A DNA stretch of 64,000 nucleotides from Siphonodentalium dalli (GCA_032622095.1 CP136061.1:258946077-259010076), one strand, 5' to 3'; shown: positions 23,501-36,905, numbered from the stretch's first letter. Notes: a model not told the origin generated them from the sequence alone. Made by a program: numbers and translations.

Positions 23501-26500
23501 TGGTTGATATTACAGGCGATTATCTTAAACTGGGTGATATTACAGGCGATTATCTTAAACTGGTTGATATTACAGGCGATTATCTTAAACTGGGTGATAT
23601 TACAGGTGATTATCTTAAACTGGGTGATATTACAGGCGATTATCTTAAACTGGGTGATATTACAGGTGATTATCTTAAACTGGGTGATATTACAGGCGAT
23701 TATCTTAAACTGGTTGATATTACAGGCGATTATCTTAAACTGGTTGATATTACAGGTGATTATCTTAAACTGGGTGATATTACAGGTGATTATCTTAAAC
23801 TGGGTGATATTACAGGCGATTATCTTAAACTTGGTGATATTACAGGTGATTATCTTAAACTGGGTGATATTACAGGCGATTATCTTAAACTGGGTGATAT
23901 TACAAGCGATTATCTTAAACTTGGTGATATTACAGGCGATTATCTTAAACTGGGTGATATTACAGGCGATTATCTTAAACTTGGTGATATTACAGGTGAT
24001 TATCTTAAACTTGGTGATATTACAGGTGATTATCTTAAACTGGGTGATATTACAGGTGATTATCTTAAACTGGGTTATATTACAGGCGATTATCTTAAAC
24101 TGGGTGATATTACAGGCGATGATCTTAAACTGGGTGATATTACAGGCGACTATCTTAAACTGGGTGATATTACAGGCGACTATCTTAAACTGGGTGATAT
24201 TACAGGCGATTATCTTAAACTGGGTGATATTACAGGCGATTATCTTAAACTGTGTTATATTACAGGCGATTATCTTAAACTGGGTGATATTACAGGCGAT
24301 TATCTTAAACTGGGTAATATTACAGGCGATTATCTTAAACTGTGTGATATTACAGGCGATTATCTTAAACTGGGTGATATTACAGGCGACTATCTTAAAC
24401 TGGGTGATATTACAGGCGATGATCTTAAACTGGGTTATATTACAGGCGATTATCTTAAACTGGGTGATATTACAGGCGATTATCTTAAACTGGGTTATAT
24501 TACAGGCGATTATCTTAAACTGGGTGATATTACAGGCGATTATCTTAAACTGGGTGATATTACAGGTGATTATCTTAAACTGGGTGATATTACAGGCGAT
24601 TATCTTAAACTGGTTGATATTACAGGCGATTATCTTAAACTGGTTGATATTACAGGCGATTATCTTAAACTGGGTGATATTACAGGCGATTATCTTAAAC
24701 TGGTTGATATTACAGGCGATTATCTTAAACTGGTTGATATTACAGGCGATTATCTTAAACTGGTTGATATTACAGGCGATTATCTTAAACTGGGTGATAT
24801 TACAGGCGATTATCTTAAACTGGTTGATATTACAGGCGATTATCTTAAACTGGGTGATATTACAGGCGATTATCTTAAACTGGGTGATATTACAGGCGAT
24901 TATCTTAAACTGGTTGATATTACAGGCGATTATCTTAAACTGGGTGATATTACAGGTGATTATCTTAAACTGGGTGATATTACAGGCGATTATCTTAAAC
25001 TGGGTGATATTACAGGTGATTATCTTAAACTGGGTGATATTACAGGCGATTATCTTAAACTGGTTGATATTACAGGCGATTATCTTAAACTGGTTGATAT
25101 TACAGGTGATTATCTTAAACTGGGTGATATTACAGGTGATTATCTTAAACTGGGTGATATTACAGGCGACTATCTTAAACTGGGTGATATTACAGGTGAT
25201 TATCTTAAACTGTGTGATATTACAGGCGATTATCTTAAACTGGGTGATATTACAGGCGACTATCTTAAACTGGTTGATATTACAGGCGATTATCTTAAAC
25301 TGGTTGATATTACAGGCGACTATCTTATACTGGTTGATATTACAGGCGACTATCTTAAACTGGGTGATATTACAGGCGATTATCTTAAACTGGTTGATAT
25401 TACAGGCGATTATCTTAAACTGGGTGATATTACAGGTGATTATATTAAACTGGGTGATATTACAGGCGATTATCTTAAACTGGGTGATATTACAGGTGAT
25501 TATCTTAAACTGGGTGATATTACAGGCGATTATCTTAAACTGGTTGATATTACAGGCGATTATCTTAAACTGGTTGATATTACAGGTGATTATCTTAAAC
25601 TGGGTGATATTACAGGTGATTATCTTAAACTGGGTGATATTACAGGCGACTATCTTAAACTGGGTGATATTACAGGTGATTATCTTAAACTGTGTGATAT
25701 TACAGGCGATTATCTTAAACTGGGTGATATTACAGGCGACTATCTTAAACTGGTTGATATTACAGGCGATTATCTTAAATTGGTTGATATTACAGGCGAC
25801 TATCTTATACTGGTTGATATTACAGGCGACTATCTTAAACTGGGTGATATTACAGGCGATTATCTTAAACTTGGTGATATTACAGGTGATTATCTTAAAC
25901 TGGGTGATATTACAGGCGATTATCTTAAACTGGGTGATATTACAGGCGATTATCTTAAACTTGGTGATATTACAGGCGATTATCTTAAACTGGGTGATAT
26001 TACAGGCGATTATCTTAAACTGGGTGATATTACAGGCGATTATCTTAAACTGGATGATATTACAGGCGATTATCTTAAACTGGGTGATATTACAGGCGAT
26101 TATCTTAAACTGGGTGATATTACAGGCGATTATCTTAAACTGTGTTATATTACAGGCGATTATCTTAAACTGGTTGATATTACAGGCGATTATCTTAAAC
26201 TGGGTGATATTACAGGCGATTATCTTAAACTGTGTTATATTACAGGCGATTATCTTAAACTGGGGGATATTACAGGCGATTATCTTAAACTGGGGGATAT
26301 TACAGGCGATTATCTTAAACTGGTTGATATTACAGGCGATTATCTTAAACTGGGTGATATTACAGGCGATTATCTTAAAATGGGTGATATTACAGGCGAT
26401 TATCTTAAACTGTGTTATATTACAGGCGATTATCTTAAACTGGGGGATATTACAGGTGATTATCTTAAATTGGTTGATAATACAGGCGATTATCTTAAAC

Positions 26501-26520
26501 TGGGTGATATTACAGGCGAT
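20521..26520 (+). repeat. higher-order duplication, 94 units (2,820 bp) plus a 480-bp re-duplication
   Basis: Marker variants recur at an exact 2,820-bp offset: ACAAGCGAT at 21081 and 23901, GATCTTAAAC at 21301 and 24121, GGGTAATAT at 21491 and 24311, TATCTTATAC at 22501 and 25321. The second copy then repeats 16 units (TATCTTATAC again at 25801), after which matching resumes at an offset of 3,300 bp (TATCTTAAAA at 23071 versus 26371). Confidence 0.85.
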
Positions 26521-29500
26521 TATCTTAAACTGGGTGATATTACAGGCGATTATCTTAAACTGGGTGATATTACAGGCGACTATCTTAAACTGGGTGATAT
26601 TACAGGCGATTATCTTAAACTGGGTGATATTACAGGCGATTATCTTAAACTGGGTGATATTACAGGCGATTATCTTAAACTGTGTTATATTACAGGCGAT
26701 TATCTTAAACTGGGTGATATTACAGGCGATTATCTTAAACTGTGTTATATTACAGGCGATTATCTTAAACTGGGTGATATTACAGGTGATTATCTTAAAC
26801 TGGGTTATATTACAGGCGATTATCTTAAACTGGGTTATATTACAGGCGATTATCTTAAACTGGGTGATATTACAGGTGATTATCTTAAACTGGGTTATAT
26901 TACAGGCGATTATCTTAAACTGGGTTATATTACAGGCGATTATCTTAAACTGGGTGATATTACAGGTGATTATCTTAAACTGGGTGATATTACAGGCGAT
27001 TATCTTAAACTGGGTGATATTACAGGCGATTATCTTAAACTGGGTGATATTACAGGCGATTATCTTAAACTGGGTGATATTACAGGCGATTATCTTAAAC
27101 TGGGTGATATTACAGGCGATTATCTTAAACTGGGTGATATTACAGGCGACTATCTTAAACTGGGTGATATTACAGGCGATTATCTTAAACTGGGTGATAT
27201 TACAGGCGATTATCTTAAACTGGGTTATATTACAGGCGATTATCTTAAACTGGGTGATATTACAGGTGATTATCTTAAACTGGGTGATATTACAGGCGAC
27301 TATCTTAAACTGGGTGATATTACAGGCGATTATCTTAAACTGGGTGATATTACAGGCGATTATCTTAAACTCGGTGATATTACAGGCGACTATCTTAAAC
27401 TGGGTGATATTACAGGCGATTATCTTAAACTGGGTGATATGACAGGTGATTATCTTAAACTGGGTGATATTACAGGCGATTATCTTAAACTGGTTGATAT
27501 TACATGCGATTATCTTAAACAGGGTGATATTACAGGCGATTATCTTAAACTGGTTGATATTACATGCGATTATCTTAAACTGGTTGATATTACAGGCGAT
27601 TATCTTAAACTGGTTGATATTACAGGCGATTATCTTAAACTGGGTGATATTACAGGCGATTATCTTAAACTGGTTGATATTACAGGCGATTATCTTAAAC
27701 TGGGTGATATTACAGGTGATTATCTTAAACTGGGTGATATTACAGGCGATTATCTTAAACTGTGTGATATTACAGGCGATGATCTTAAACTGGGTTATAT
27801 TACAGGCGATTATCTTAAACTGGGTTATATTACAGGCGATTATCTTAAACTGGGTTATATTACAGGCGATTATCTTAAACTGGGTGATATTACAGGCGAT
27901 TATCCTAAACTGGGTGATATTACAGGCGATTATCTTAAACTGGGTGATATTACAGGCGATTATCTTAAACTGGTTGATATTACAGGCGATTATCTTAAAC
28001 TGGTTGATATTACAGGCGATTATCTTAAACTGGGTGATATTACAGGCGATTATCTTAAACTGGTTGATATTACAGGCGATTATCTTAAACTGGTTGATAT
28101 TACAGGCGATTATCTTAAACTGGTTGATATTACAGGCGATTATCTTAAACTGGGTGATATTACAGGCGATTATCTTAAACTGGTTGATATTACAGGCGAT
28201 TATCTTAAACTGGGTGATATTACAGGCGATTATCTTAAACTGGTTGATATTACAGGCGATTATCTTAAACTGGGTGATATTACAGGTGATTATCTTAAAC
28301 TGGGTGATATTACAGGCGATTATCTTAAACTGGGTGATATTACAGGTGATTATCTTAAACTGGGTGATATTACAGGCGATTATCTTAAACTGGTTGATAT
28401 TACAGGCGATTATCTTAAACTGGTTGATATTACAGGTGATTATCTTAAACTGGGTGATATTACAGGTGATTATCTTAAACTGGGTGATATTACAGGCGAT
28501 TATCTTAAACTGGGTGATATTACAGGCGATTATCTTAAACTGGGTGATATTACAGGCGACTATCTTAAACTGGGTTATATTACATGCGATTATCTTAAAC
28601 TGGGTGATATTACAGGTGATTATCTTAAACTGGGTGATATTACAGGTGATTATCTTAAACTGGGTGATATTACAGGCGATTATCTTAAACTGGGTGATAT
28701 TACAGGCGATTATCTTAAACTGGGTGATATTACAGGCGACTATCTTAAACTGGGTGATATTACAGGCGATTATCTTAAACTTGGTGATATTACAGGTGAT
28801 TATCTTAAACTGGGTGATATTACAGGCGATTATCTTAAACTGGGTGATATTACAGGCGATTATCTTAAACTTGGTGATATTACAGGCGATTATCTTAAAC
28901 TGGGTGATATTACAGGCGATTATCTTAAACTTGGTGATATTACAGGTGATTATCTTAAACTTGGTGATATTACAGGCGATTATCTTAAACTGGGTGATAT
29001 TACAGGCGATTATCTTAAACTTGGTGATATTACAGGTGATTATCTTAAACTGGGTGATATTACAGGCGATTATCTTAAACTGGGTGATATTACAGGCGAT
29101 TATCTTAAACTTGGTGATATTACAGGCGATTATCTTAAACTGGGTGATATTACAGGCGATTATCTTAAACTGGGTGATATTACAGGTGATTATCTTAAAC
29201 TTGGTGATATTACAGATGATTATCTTAAACTTGGTGATATTACAGGCGATTATCTTAAACTGGGTGATATTACAGGTGATTATCTTAAACTGGGTGATAT
29301 TACAGGCGATTATCTTAAACTGGGTGATATTACAGGCGATTATCTTAAACTGTGTTATATTACAGGCGATTATCTTAAACTGGGTGATATTACAGGCGAT
29401 TATCTTAAACTGGGTGATATTACAGGCGATTATCTTAAACTGTGTGATATTACAGGCGATTATCTTAAACTGGGTGATATTACAGGCGACTATCTTAAAC

Positions 29501-32500
29501 TGGGTGATATTACAGGCGATGATCTTAAACTGGGTTATATTACAGGCGATTATCTTAAACTGGGTGATATTACAGGCGATTATCTTAAACTGGGTTATAT
29601 TACAGGCGATTATCTTAAACTGGGTGATATTACAGGCGATTATCTTAAACTGGGTGATATTACAGGTGATTATCTTAAACTGGGTGATATTACAGGCGAT
29701 TATCTTAAACTGGTTGATATTACAGGCGATTATCTTAAACTGGTTGATATTACAGGCGATTATCTTAAACTGGGTGATATTACAGGCGATTATCTTAAAC
29801 TGGTTGATATTACAGGCGATTATCTTAAACTGGTTGATATTACAGGCGATTATCTTAAACTGGTTGATATTACAGGCGATTATCTTAAACTGGGTGATAT
29901 TACAGGCGATTATCTTAAACTGGTTGATATTACAGGCGATTATCTTAAAGTGGGTGATATTACAGGCGATTATCTTAAACTGGGTGATATTACAGGTGAT
30001 TATCTTAAACTGGGTGATATTACAGGCGATTATCTTAAACTGGGTGATATTACAGGTGATTATCTTAAACTGTGTGATATTACAGGCGATTATCTTAAAC
30101 TGGGTGATATTACAGGCGACTATCTTATACTGGTTGATATTACAGGCGACTATCTTAAACTGGGTGATATTACAGGCGATTATCTTAAACTTGGTGATAT
30201 TACAGGTGATTATCTTAAACTGGGTGATATTACAGGCGATTATCTTAAACTGGGTGATATTACAGGCGATTATCTTAAACTTGGTGATATTACAGGCGAT
30301 TATCTTAAACTGGGTGATATTACAGGCGATTATCTTAAACTTGGTGATATTACAGGTGATTATCTTAAACTGGGTGATATTACAGGCGATTATCTTAAAC
30401 TGGTTGATATTACAGGCGACTATCTTAAACTGGGTGATATTACAGGCGATTATCTTAAACTGGGGGATATTACAGGTGATTATCTTAAACTGGTTGACAT
30501 TACAGGCGATTATCTTAAACTGTGTTATATTACAGGCGATTATCTTAAACTGTGTGATATTACAGTCGATTATCTTAAACTGTGTTATATTACAGGCGAT
30601 TATCTTAAACTGTGTGATATTACAGGCGACTATCTTAAACTGGTTGATATTACAGGCGATTATCTTAAACTGGGGGATATTACAGGCGATTATCTTAAAC
30701 TGGGTGATATTACAGGCGATTATCTTAAACTGGGTGATATTACAGGCGACTATCTTAAACTGGGTGATATTACAGGCGATAATCTTAAACTGGGTGATAT
30801 TACAGGCGATTATCTTAAACTGGGGGATATTACAGGCGATTATCTTAAACTGGGTGATATTACAGGCGATTATCTTAAACTGGGTGATATTACAGGCGAC
30901 TGTCTTAAACTGGGTGATATTACAGGCGATTATCTTAAACTGGGTGATATTACAGGCGACTATCTTAAACTGGGTGATATTACAGGCGATTATCTTAAAC
31001 TGGGTGATATTACAGGCGATTATCTTAAACTGGGTGATATTACAGGCGACTATCTTAAACTGGGTGATATTACAGGCGATTATCTTAAACTGGGTGATAT
31101 TACAGGCGATTATCTTAAACTGGGTGATATTACAGGCGACTATCTTAAACTGGGTGATATTACAGGCGATTATCTTAAACTGGGTGATATTACAGGTGAT
31201 TATCTTAAACTGGGTGATATTACAGGCGATTATCTTAAACTGGGTGATATTACAGGTGATTATCTTAAACTGGGTGATATTACAGGCGATTATCTTAAAC
31301 TGGTTGATATTACAGGCGATTATCTTAAACTGGTTGATATTACAGGTGATTATCTTAAACTGGGTGATATTACAGGTGATTATCTTAAACTGGGTGATAT
31401 TACAGGCGACTACCTTAAACTGGGTGATATTACAGGTGATTATCTTAAACTGTGTGATATTACAGGCGATTATCTTAAACTGGGTGATATTACAGGCGAC
31501 TATCTTAAACTGGTTGATATTACAGGCGATTATCTTAAACTGGTTGATATTACAGGCGACTATCTTATACTGGTTGATATTACAGGCGACTATCTTAAAC
31601 TGGGTGATATTACAGGCGATTATCTTAAACTTGGTGATATTACAGGTGATTATCTTAAACTGGGTGATATTACAGGCGATTATCTTAAACTGGGTGATAT
31701 TACAGGCGATTATCTTAAACTTGGTGATATTACAGGCGATTATCTTTAACTGGGTGATATTACAGGCGATTATCTTAAACTGGGTGATATTACAGGCGAT
31801 TATCTTAAACTGGGTGATATTACAGGCGATTATCTTAAACTGGGTGATATTACAGGCGATTATCTTAAACTGGGTGATATTACAGGCGATTATCTTAAAC
31901 TGTGTTATATTACAGGCGATTATCTTAAACTGGTTGATATTACAGGCGATTATCTTAAACTGGGTGATATTACAGGCGATTATCTTAAACTGTGTTATAT
32001 TACAGGCGATTATCTTAAACTGGGGGATATTACTGGCGATTATCTTAAACTGGGGGATATTACAGGCGATTATCTTAAACTGGTTGATATTACAGGCGAT
32101 TATCTTAAACTGGGTGATATTACAGGCGATTATCTTAAAATGGGTGATATTACAGGCGATTATCTTAAACTGTGTTATATTACAGGCGATTATCTTAAAC
32201 TGGGGGATATTACAGGTGATTATCTTAAATTGGTTGATAATACAGGCGATTATCTTAAACTGGGTGATATTACAGGCGATTATCTTAAACTGGGTGATAT
32301 TACAGGCGATTATCTTAAACTGGGTGATATTACAGGCGACTATCTTAAACTGGGTGATATTACAGGCGATTATCTTAAACTGGGTGATATTACAGGCGAT
32401 TATCTTAAACTGGGTGATATTACAGGCGATTATCTTAAACTGTGTTATATTACAGGCGATTATCTTAAACTGGGTGATATTACAGGCGATTATCTTAAAC

Positions 32501-34700
32501 TGTTATATTACAGGCGATTATCTTAAACTGGGTGATATTACAGGTGATTATCTTAAACTGGGTTATATTACAGGCGATTATCTTAAACTGGGTTATATTA
32601 CAGGCGATTATCTTAAACTGGGTGATATTACAGGTGATTATCTTAAACTGGGTTATATTACAGGCGATTATCTTAAACTGGGTTATATTACAGGCGATTA
32701 TCTTAAACTGGGTGATATTACAGGTGATTATCTTAAACTGGGTGATATTACAGGCGATTATCTTAAACTGGGTGATATTACAGGCGATTATCTTAAACTG
32801 GGTGATATTACATGCGATTATCTTAAACTGGGTGATATTACAGGCGATTATCTTAAACTGGGTGATATTACAGGCGATTATCTTAAACTGGGTGATATTA
32901 CAGGCGACTATCTTAAACTGGGTGATATTACAGGCGATTATCTTAAACTGGGTGATATTACAGGCGATTATCTTAAACTGGGTTATATTACAGGCGATTA
33001 TCTTAAACTGGGTGATATTACAGGTGATTATCTTAAACTGGGTGATATTACAGGCGACTATCTTAAACTGGGTGATATTACAGGCGATTATCTTAAACTG
33101 GGTGATATTACAGGCGATTATCTTAAACTCGGTGATATTACAGGCGACTATCTTAAACTGGGTGATATTACAGGCGATTATCTTAAACTGGGTGATATTA
33201 CAGGTGATTATCTTAAACTGGGTGATATTACAGGCGATTATCTTAAACTGGTTGATATTACATGCGATTATCTTAAACAGGGTGATATTACAGGCAATTA
33301 TCTTAAACTGGTTGATATTACATGCGATTATCTTAAACTGGTTGATATTAAAGGCGATTATCTTAAACTGGTTGATATTACAGGCGATTATCTTAAACTG
33401 GGTGATATTACAGGCGATTATCTTAAACTGGTTGATATTACAGGCGATTATCTTAAACTGGGTGATATTACAGGTGATTATCTTAAACTGGGTGATATTA
33501 CAGGCGATTATCTTAAACTGTGTGATATTACAGGCGATGATCTTAAACTGGGTTATATTACAGGCGATTATCTTAAACTGGGTGATATTACAGGCGATTA
33601 TCTTAAACTGGGTTATATTACAGGCGATTATCTTAAACTGGGTGATATTACAGGCGATTATCCTAAACTGGGTGATATTACAGGTGATTATCTTAAACTG
33701 GGTGATATTACAGGCGATTATCTTAAACTGGTTGATATTACAGGCGATTATCTTAAACTGGTTGATATTACAGGCGATTATCTTAAACTTGGTGATATTA
33801 CAGGTGATTATCTTAAACTGGGTGATATTACAGGCGATTATCTTAAACTGGGTGATATTACAGGCGATTATCTTAAACTTGGTGATATTACAGGCGATTA
33901 TCTTAAACTGGGTGATATTACAGGCGATTATCTTAAACTTGGTGATATTACAGGTGATTATCTTAAACTTGGTGATATTACAGGCGATTATCTTAAACTG
34001 GGTGATATTACAGGCGATTATCTTAAACTTGGTGATATTACAGGTGATTATCTTAAACTGGGTGATATTACAGGCGATTATCTTAAACTGGGTGATATTA
34101 CAGGCGATTATCTTAAACTTGGTGATATTACAGGCGATTATCTTAAACTGGGTGATATTACAGGCGATTATCTTAAACTGGGTGATATTACAGGTGATTA
34201 TCTTAAACTTGGTGATATTACAGATGATTATCTTAAACTTGGTGATATTACAGGCGATTATCTTAAACTGGGTGATATTACAGGTGATTATCTTAAACTG
34301 GGTGATATTACAGGCGATTATCTTAAACTGGGTGATATTACACGCGATTATCTTAAACTGTGTTATATTACAGGCGATTATCTTAAACTGGGTGATATTA
34401 CAGGCGATTATCTTAAACTGGGTGATATTACAGGCGATTATCTTAAACTGTGTGATATTACAGGCGATTATCTTAAACTGGGTGATATTACAGGCGACTA
34501 TCTTAAACTGGGTGATATTACAGGCGATGATCTTAAACTGGGTTATATTACAGGCGATTATCTTAAACTGGGTGATATTACAGGCGATTATCTTAAACTG
34601 GGTTATATTACAGGCGATTATCTTAAACTGGGGTGATATTACAGGCGATTATCTTAAACTGGGTGATATTACAGGTGATTATCTTAAACTGGGTGATATT
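25441..34700 (+). repeat. long-range higher-order duplication, 192 units (5,760 bp)
   Basis: Markers in 25441-27960 recur 5,760 bp later: TTGATAATAC at about 26473 and 32233. After the 2-bp deletion at 32502 the offset is 5,758 (TATCCTAAAC at 27901 and 33659; ACATGCGAT followed by AAACAGGG). Further right the offset becomes 5,008 (ACAGATGAT at about 29212 and 34220), so a block of about 25 units was lost or gained between. Confidence 0.8.
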
Positions 34701-34871
34701 ACAGGCGATTATCTTAAACTGGTTGATATTACAGGCGATTATCTTAAACTGGTTGATATTACAGGCGATTATCTTAAACTGGGTGATATTACAGGCGATT
34801 ATCTTAAACTGGTTGATATTACAGGCGATTATCTTAAACTGGTTGATATTACAGGCGATTATATTCCACAG

Positions 34872-34971
34872 NNNNNNNNNNNNNNNNNNNNNNNNNNNNN
34901 NNNNNNNNNNNNNNNNNNNNNNNNNNNNNNNNNNNNNNNNNNNNNNNNNNNNNNNNNNNNNNNNNNNNNNN
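34872..34971. other. assembly gap (100 N)
   Basis: Exactly 100 N, a conventional placeholder length, so the real distance is unknown. The last bases before it (TATATTCCACAG) depart from the satellite unit, and no satellite unit is seen after it. Confidence 0.98.
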
Positions 34972-36647
34972 GTCAATAGTGGCCAATTGTTTCCCCGTCA
35001 CCTATATTACACAAACTTCGAATAGCTCATTTATAAATCGGAATCAGATGGATAGATTGGATACAGCTCTGCGTGTTAGATGAATCCATACAATTTAATT
35101 CTATTGGGAAGCCCAAGGTGACAAGAAATTTAAATGAGAATCTGATAATACTATGGTTTTCTTTAAAGATATATTCACAGTTCCAGACCTCCAGTTACAA
35201 CAACATACTCAATCCAATGTAATCCATGATTGGAGTTTCCTGAAATTTTGTGAAAATCCTGTGCCAATGCATTGTCTTATATATATGTGAGTCTCCCATA
35301 AGTTATATTTGTCTAACATTTGCAGAATGAAATCCCCAGAGGGTGATCCCCAGAATGAGGTCCCCAGAATGAGGTCCCCAGAGGGTGATCCCCAGAATGA
35401 GGTCCCCAGAGGGTGATCCCACACAGCGTTTCTCCCATTCAGTTATAAAGTGGTACATTGGAATAGTCAATTATTGATCTGGATGGGTGTTCAAGAAAAA
35501 ATAAGCGCAAAACAAACGAGAAGATAATACAAATGCTGAAGGATTCATATTCATTGGTGGGAAATGTTCAGATATTAAGTCAATGAGTATTTAGTAGAGA
35601 AAGGGGTGAACTTATTTTCTGAACATTGCCTAAGTCAGGGATGTAAGTGAATATTAAAAAAAAAACCTGAAAATCATGGCTATGATCGAAGGCCAAAGGC
35701 CTGAGCGAGGGAGGGTGTGGGAGGGGGTGTCCCCCTCACCGCAAGGAAATTTTGATTTTTTTAGGCTCTGAGAATGAATCTGAAAGCATTCCAAGATGAA
35801 AAAAGACATAAATTATTCAGCTGAAAATGCCTATTTTAGTTTGGAGTTTGGGTTTGGGATGATCACCCCGGGAAGATTTGAAAGGGCTGTAAGCCCTCTC
35901 CTACAACCCACGTTTGAATGTTATAATGCCGCTGAAGAGCGATTGTTGGGTTTGGGTTTGTGAGTGTTTAATAATTAGTAGATGTTTGCCTATTGAGTAT
36001 GACTTACATGTGCCACCGTAGCAGGAAGCAAAGTCCCCACCCCCATCCCAAATCACGACCGGCGAAGTTGTGTGTGTATAGCTTTGTTGATAACGTTTTA
36101 TGTAGTGACTTGTTGTAAACTAGTGTCCTGGTTGGTGCTTGCATGAACTCCATTGCCTTAGTCTGTTGTATTCAGGGCTTATACCACGGGCTCAACTCTA
36201 GGAAGGGGGTGCAAAGCCGGCCAGTTGACTTAAGGTCAGTCAGGGCTCCCCAACTCTCGATGGTGCAATGCCCGCCTTAAACTCCTGTGTGAGTCTCAGA
36301 ACCCGTTGACCTGGTTGTATATTCGGTGAGGATGCAGCTGAGGCCGGACTGAGTTGCTTATTGTATTTTCGGAGGGTTTGTCGAGTTAGTTATTATTTCC
36401 TATTTTTATTTTTATTCTCCCACCCATCTTCCTATTATCCTATAAGCACGGGCGCGGGCGGGAGCATGTATTTCCTATTTTTATTTTTATTCTCCTACCC
36501 ATCTTCCTATAAGCACGGGCGCGGGTGGGAGCATGTATTTGCAATTTTGTGCGCGTAGTTTATTAGTGTGTTGTGGTTATTTTGTTTAGTTTATAGTACA
36601 TTTTGTATTTTCCGGAGTTCTATTTCCTCTGTTGGAGAGCTCACGAA
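34972..36647. other. non-coding stretch with degenerate hairpins and a short direct repeat
   Basis: 35262-35300 is a decayed GCCAATGCATT hairpin. 35320-35420 holds scrambled AATGAGGTCCCCAGAGGGTG modules of the hAT-like family. 36389-36467 and 36468-36537 are direct copies (TTTCCTATTTTTATTTTTAT then AAGCACGGGCGCGGG). No gene is recognised. Confidence 0.55.
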
Positions 36648-36905
36648 CACTTGCCTTTAGTTCTACAGAAGTAAAGAGAAATAAGAAGAAACAGAAGAAC
36701 AGCCAGTCTTAAAATCCACAAATACCACAAGACGACAGATACCACTAGACGACAAATACCACAAGACGACAGATACCACAAGACGACAAATACCACAAGA
36801 CGACAGATACCACTAGACAGTCTTGTGGTATTTGTGGATTTTAAGACTGGCTGTTCTTCTGTTTCTTCTTATTTCTCTTTACTTCTGTAGAACTAAAGGC
36901 AAGTG
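36648..36905. repeat. long perfect hairpin with a 17-bp minisatellite in its loop
   Basis: Arms of about 85 bp (CACTTGCCTTTAGTTCTACA at the left, its complement ending at 36905) enclose repeats of ATACCACAAGACGACA at about 36720-36818. The right arm starts GTCTTGTGGTATTTGTGG, so it includes the complement of a minisatellite unit. Function is unknown; it could be a MITE whose centre expanded. Confidence 0.85.

Larger units (their letters stand above)
16549..34871 (+). repeat. 30-bp satellite array, about 610 units
   Basis: The unit contains ACAGGCGATTATCTTAAACT preceded by GATATT and followed by GGGT, repeated head to tail with almost no length change: I see only 2-bp deletions near 17742 and 32502 and one extra G near 34631. 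Frequent variants are GGCGA(T/C), GG(C/T)GAT, CTG(G/T)TTGAT, CTGTGTTAT, CTTGGTGAT and GGGGGAT. Because 30 is divisible by 3, three of six frames run open for kilobases: DITGDYLKLG and LQAIILNWVI forward, ACNITQFKII reverse. The DITGDYLKLG frame has no stop from about 18340 to 31749. I do not call these genes: there is no non-repeat coding context, promoter or terminus. The array is truncated by N at its right end, so its true size is unknown. Confidence 0.97.

Noticed and set aside
16549-34871. CRISPR array
   Set aside because: The 30-bp units are contiguous with no unique spacers, and the setting is eukaryotic.
16549-34871. Telomeric repeat
   Set aside because: The unit is unrelated to TTAGGG-type repeats and the array is interstitial in this window.
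16411-34979. Giant open reading frames of 400 to 3,200 residues on both strands
   Set aside because: They arise because a 30-bp repeat keeps frame and the unit lacks stops in three of six frames. No unique coding sequence, start context or termination region accompanies them, and the longest are in a frame where nearly all variation is replacement.
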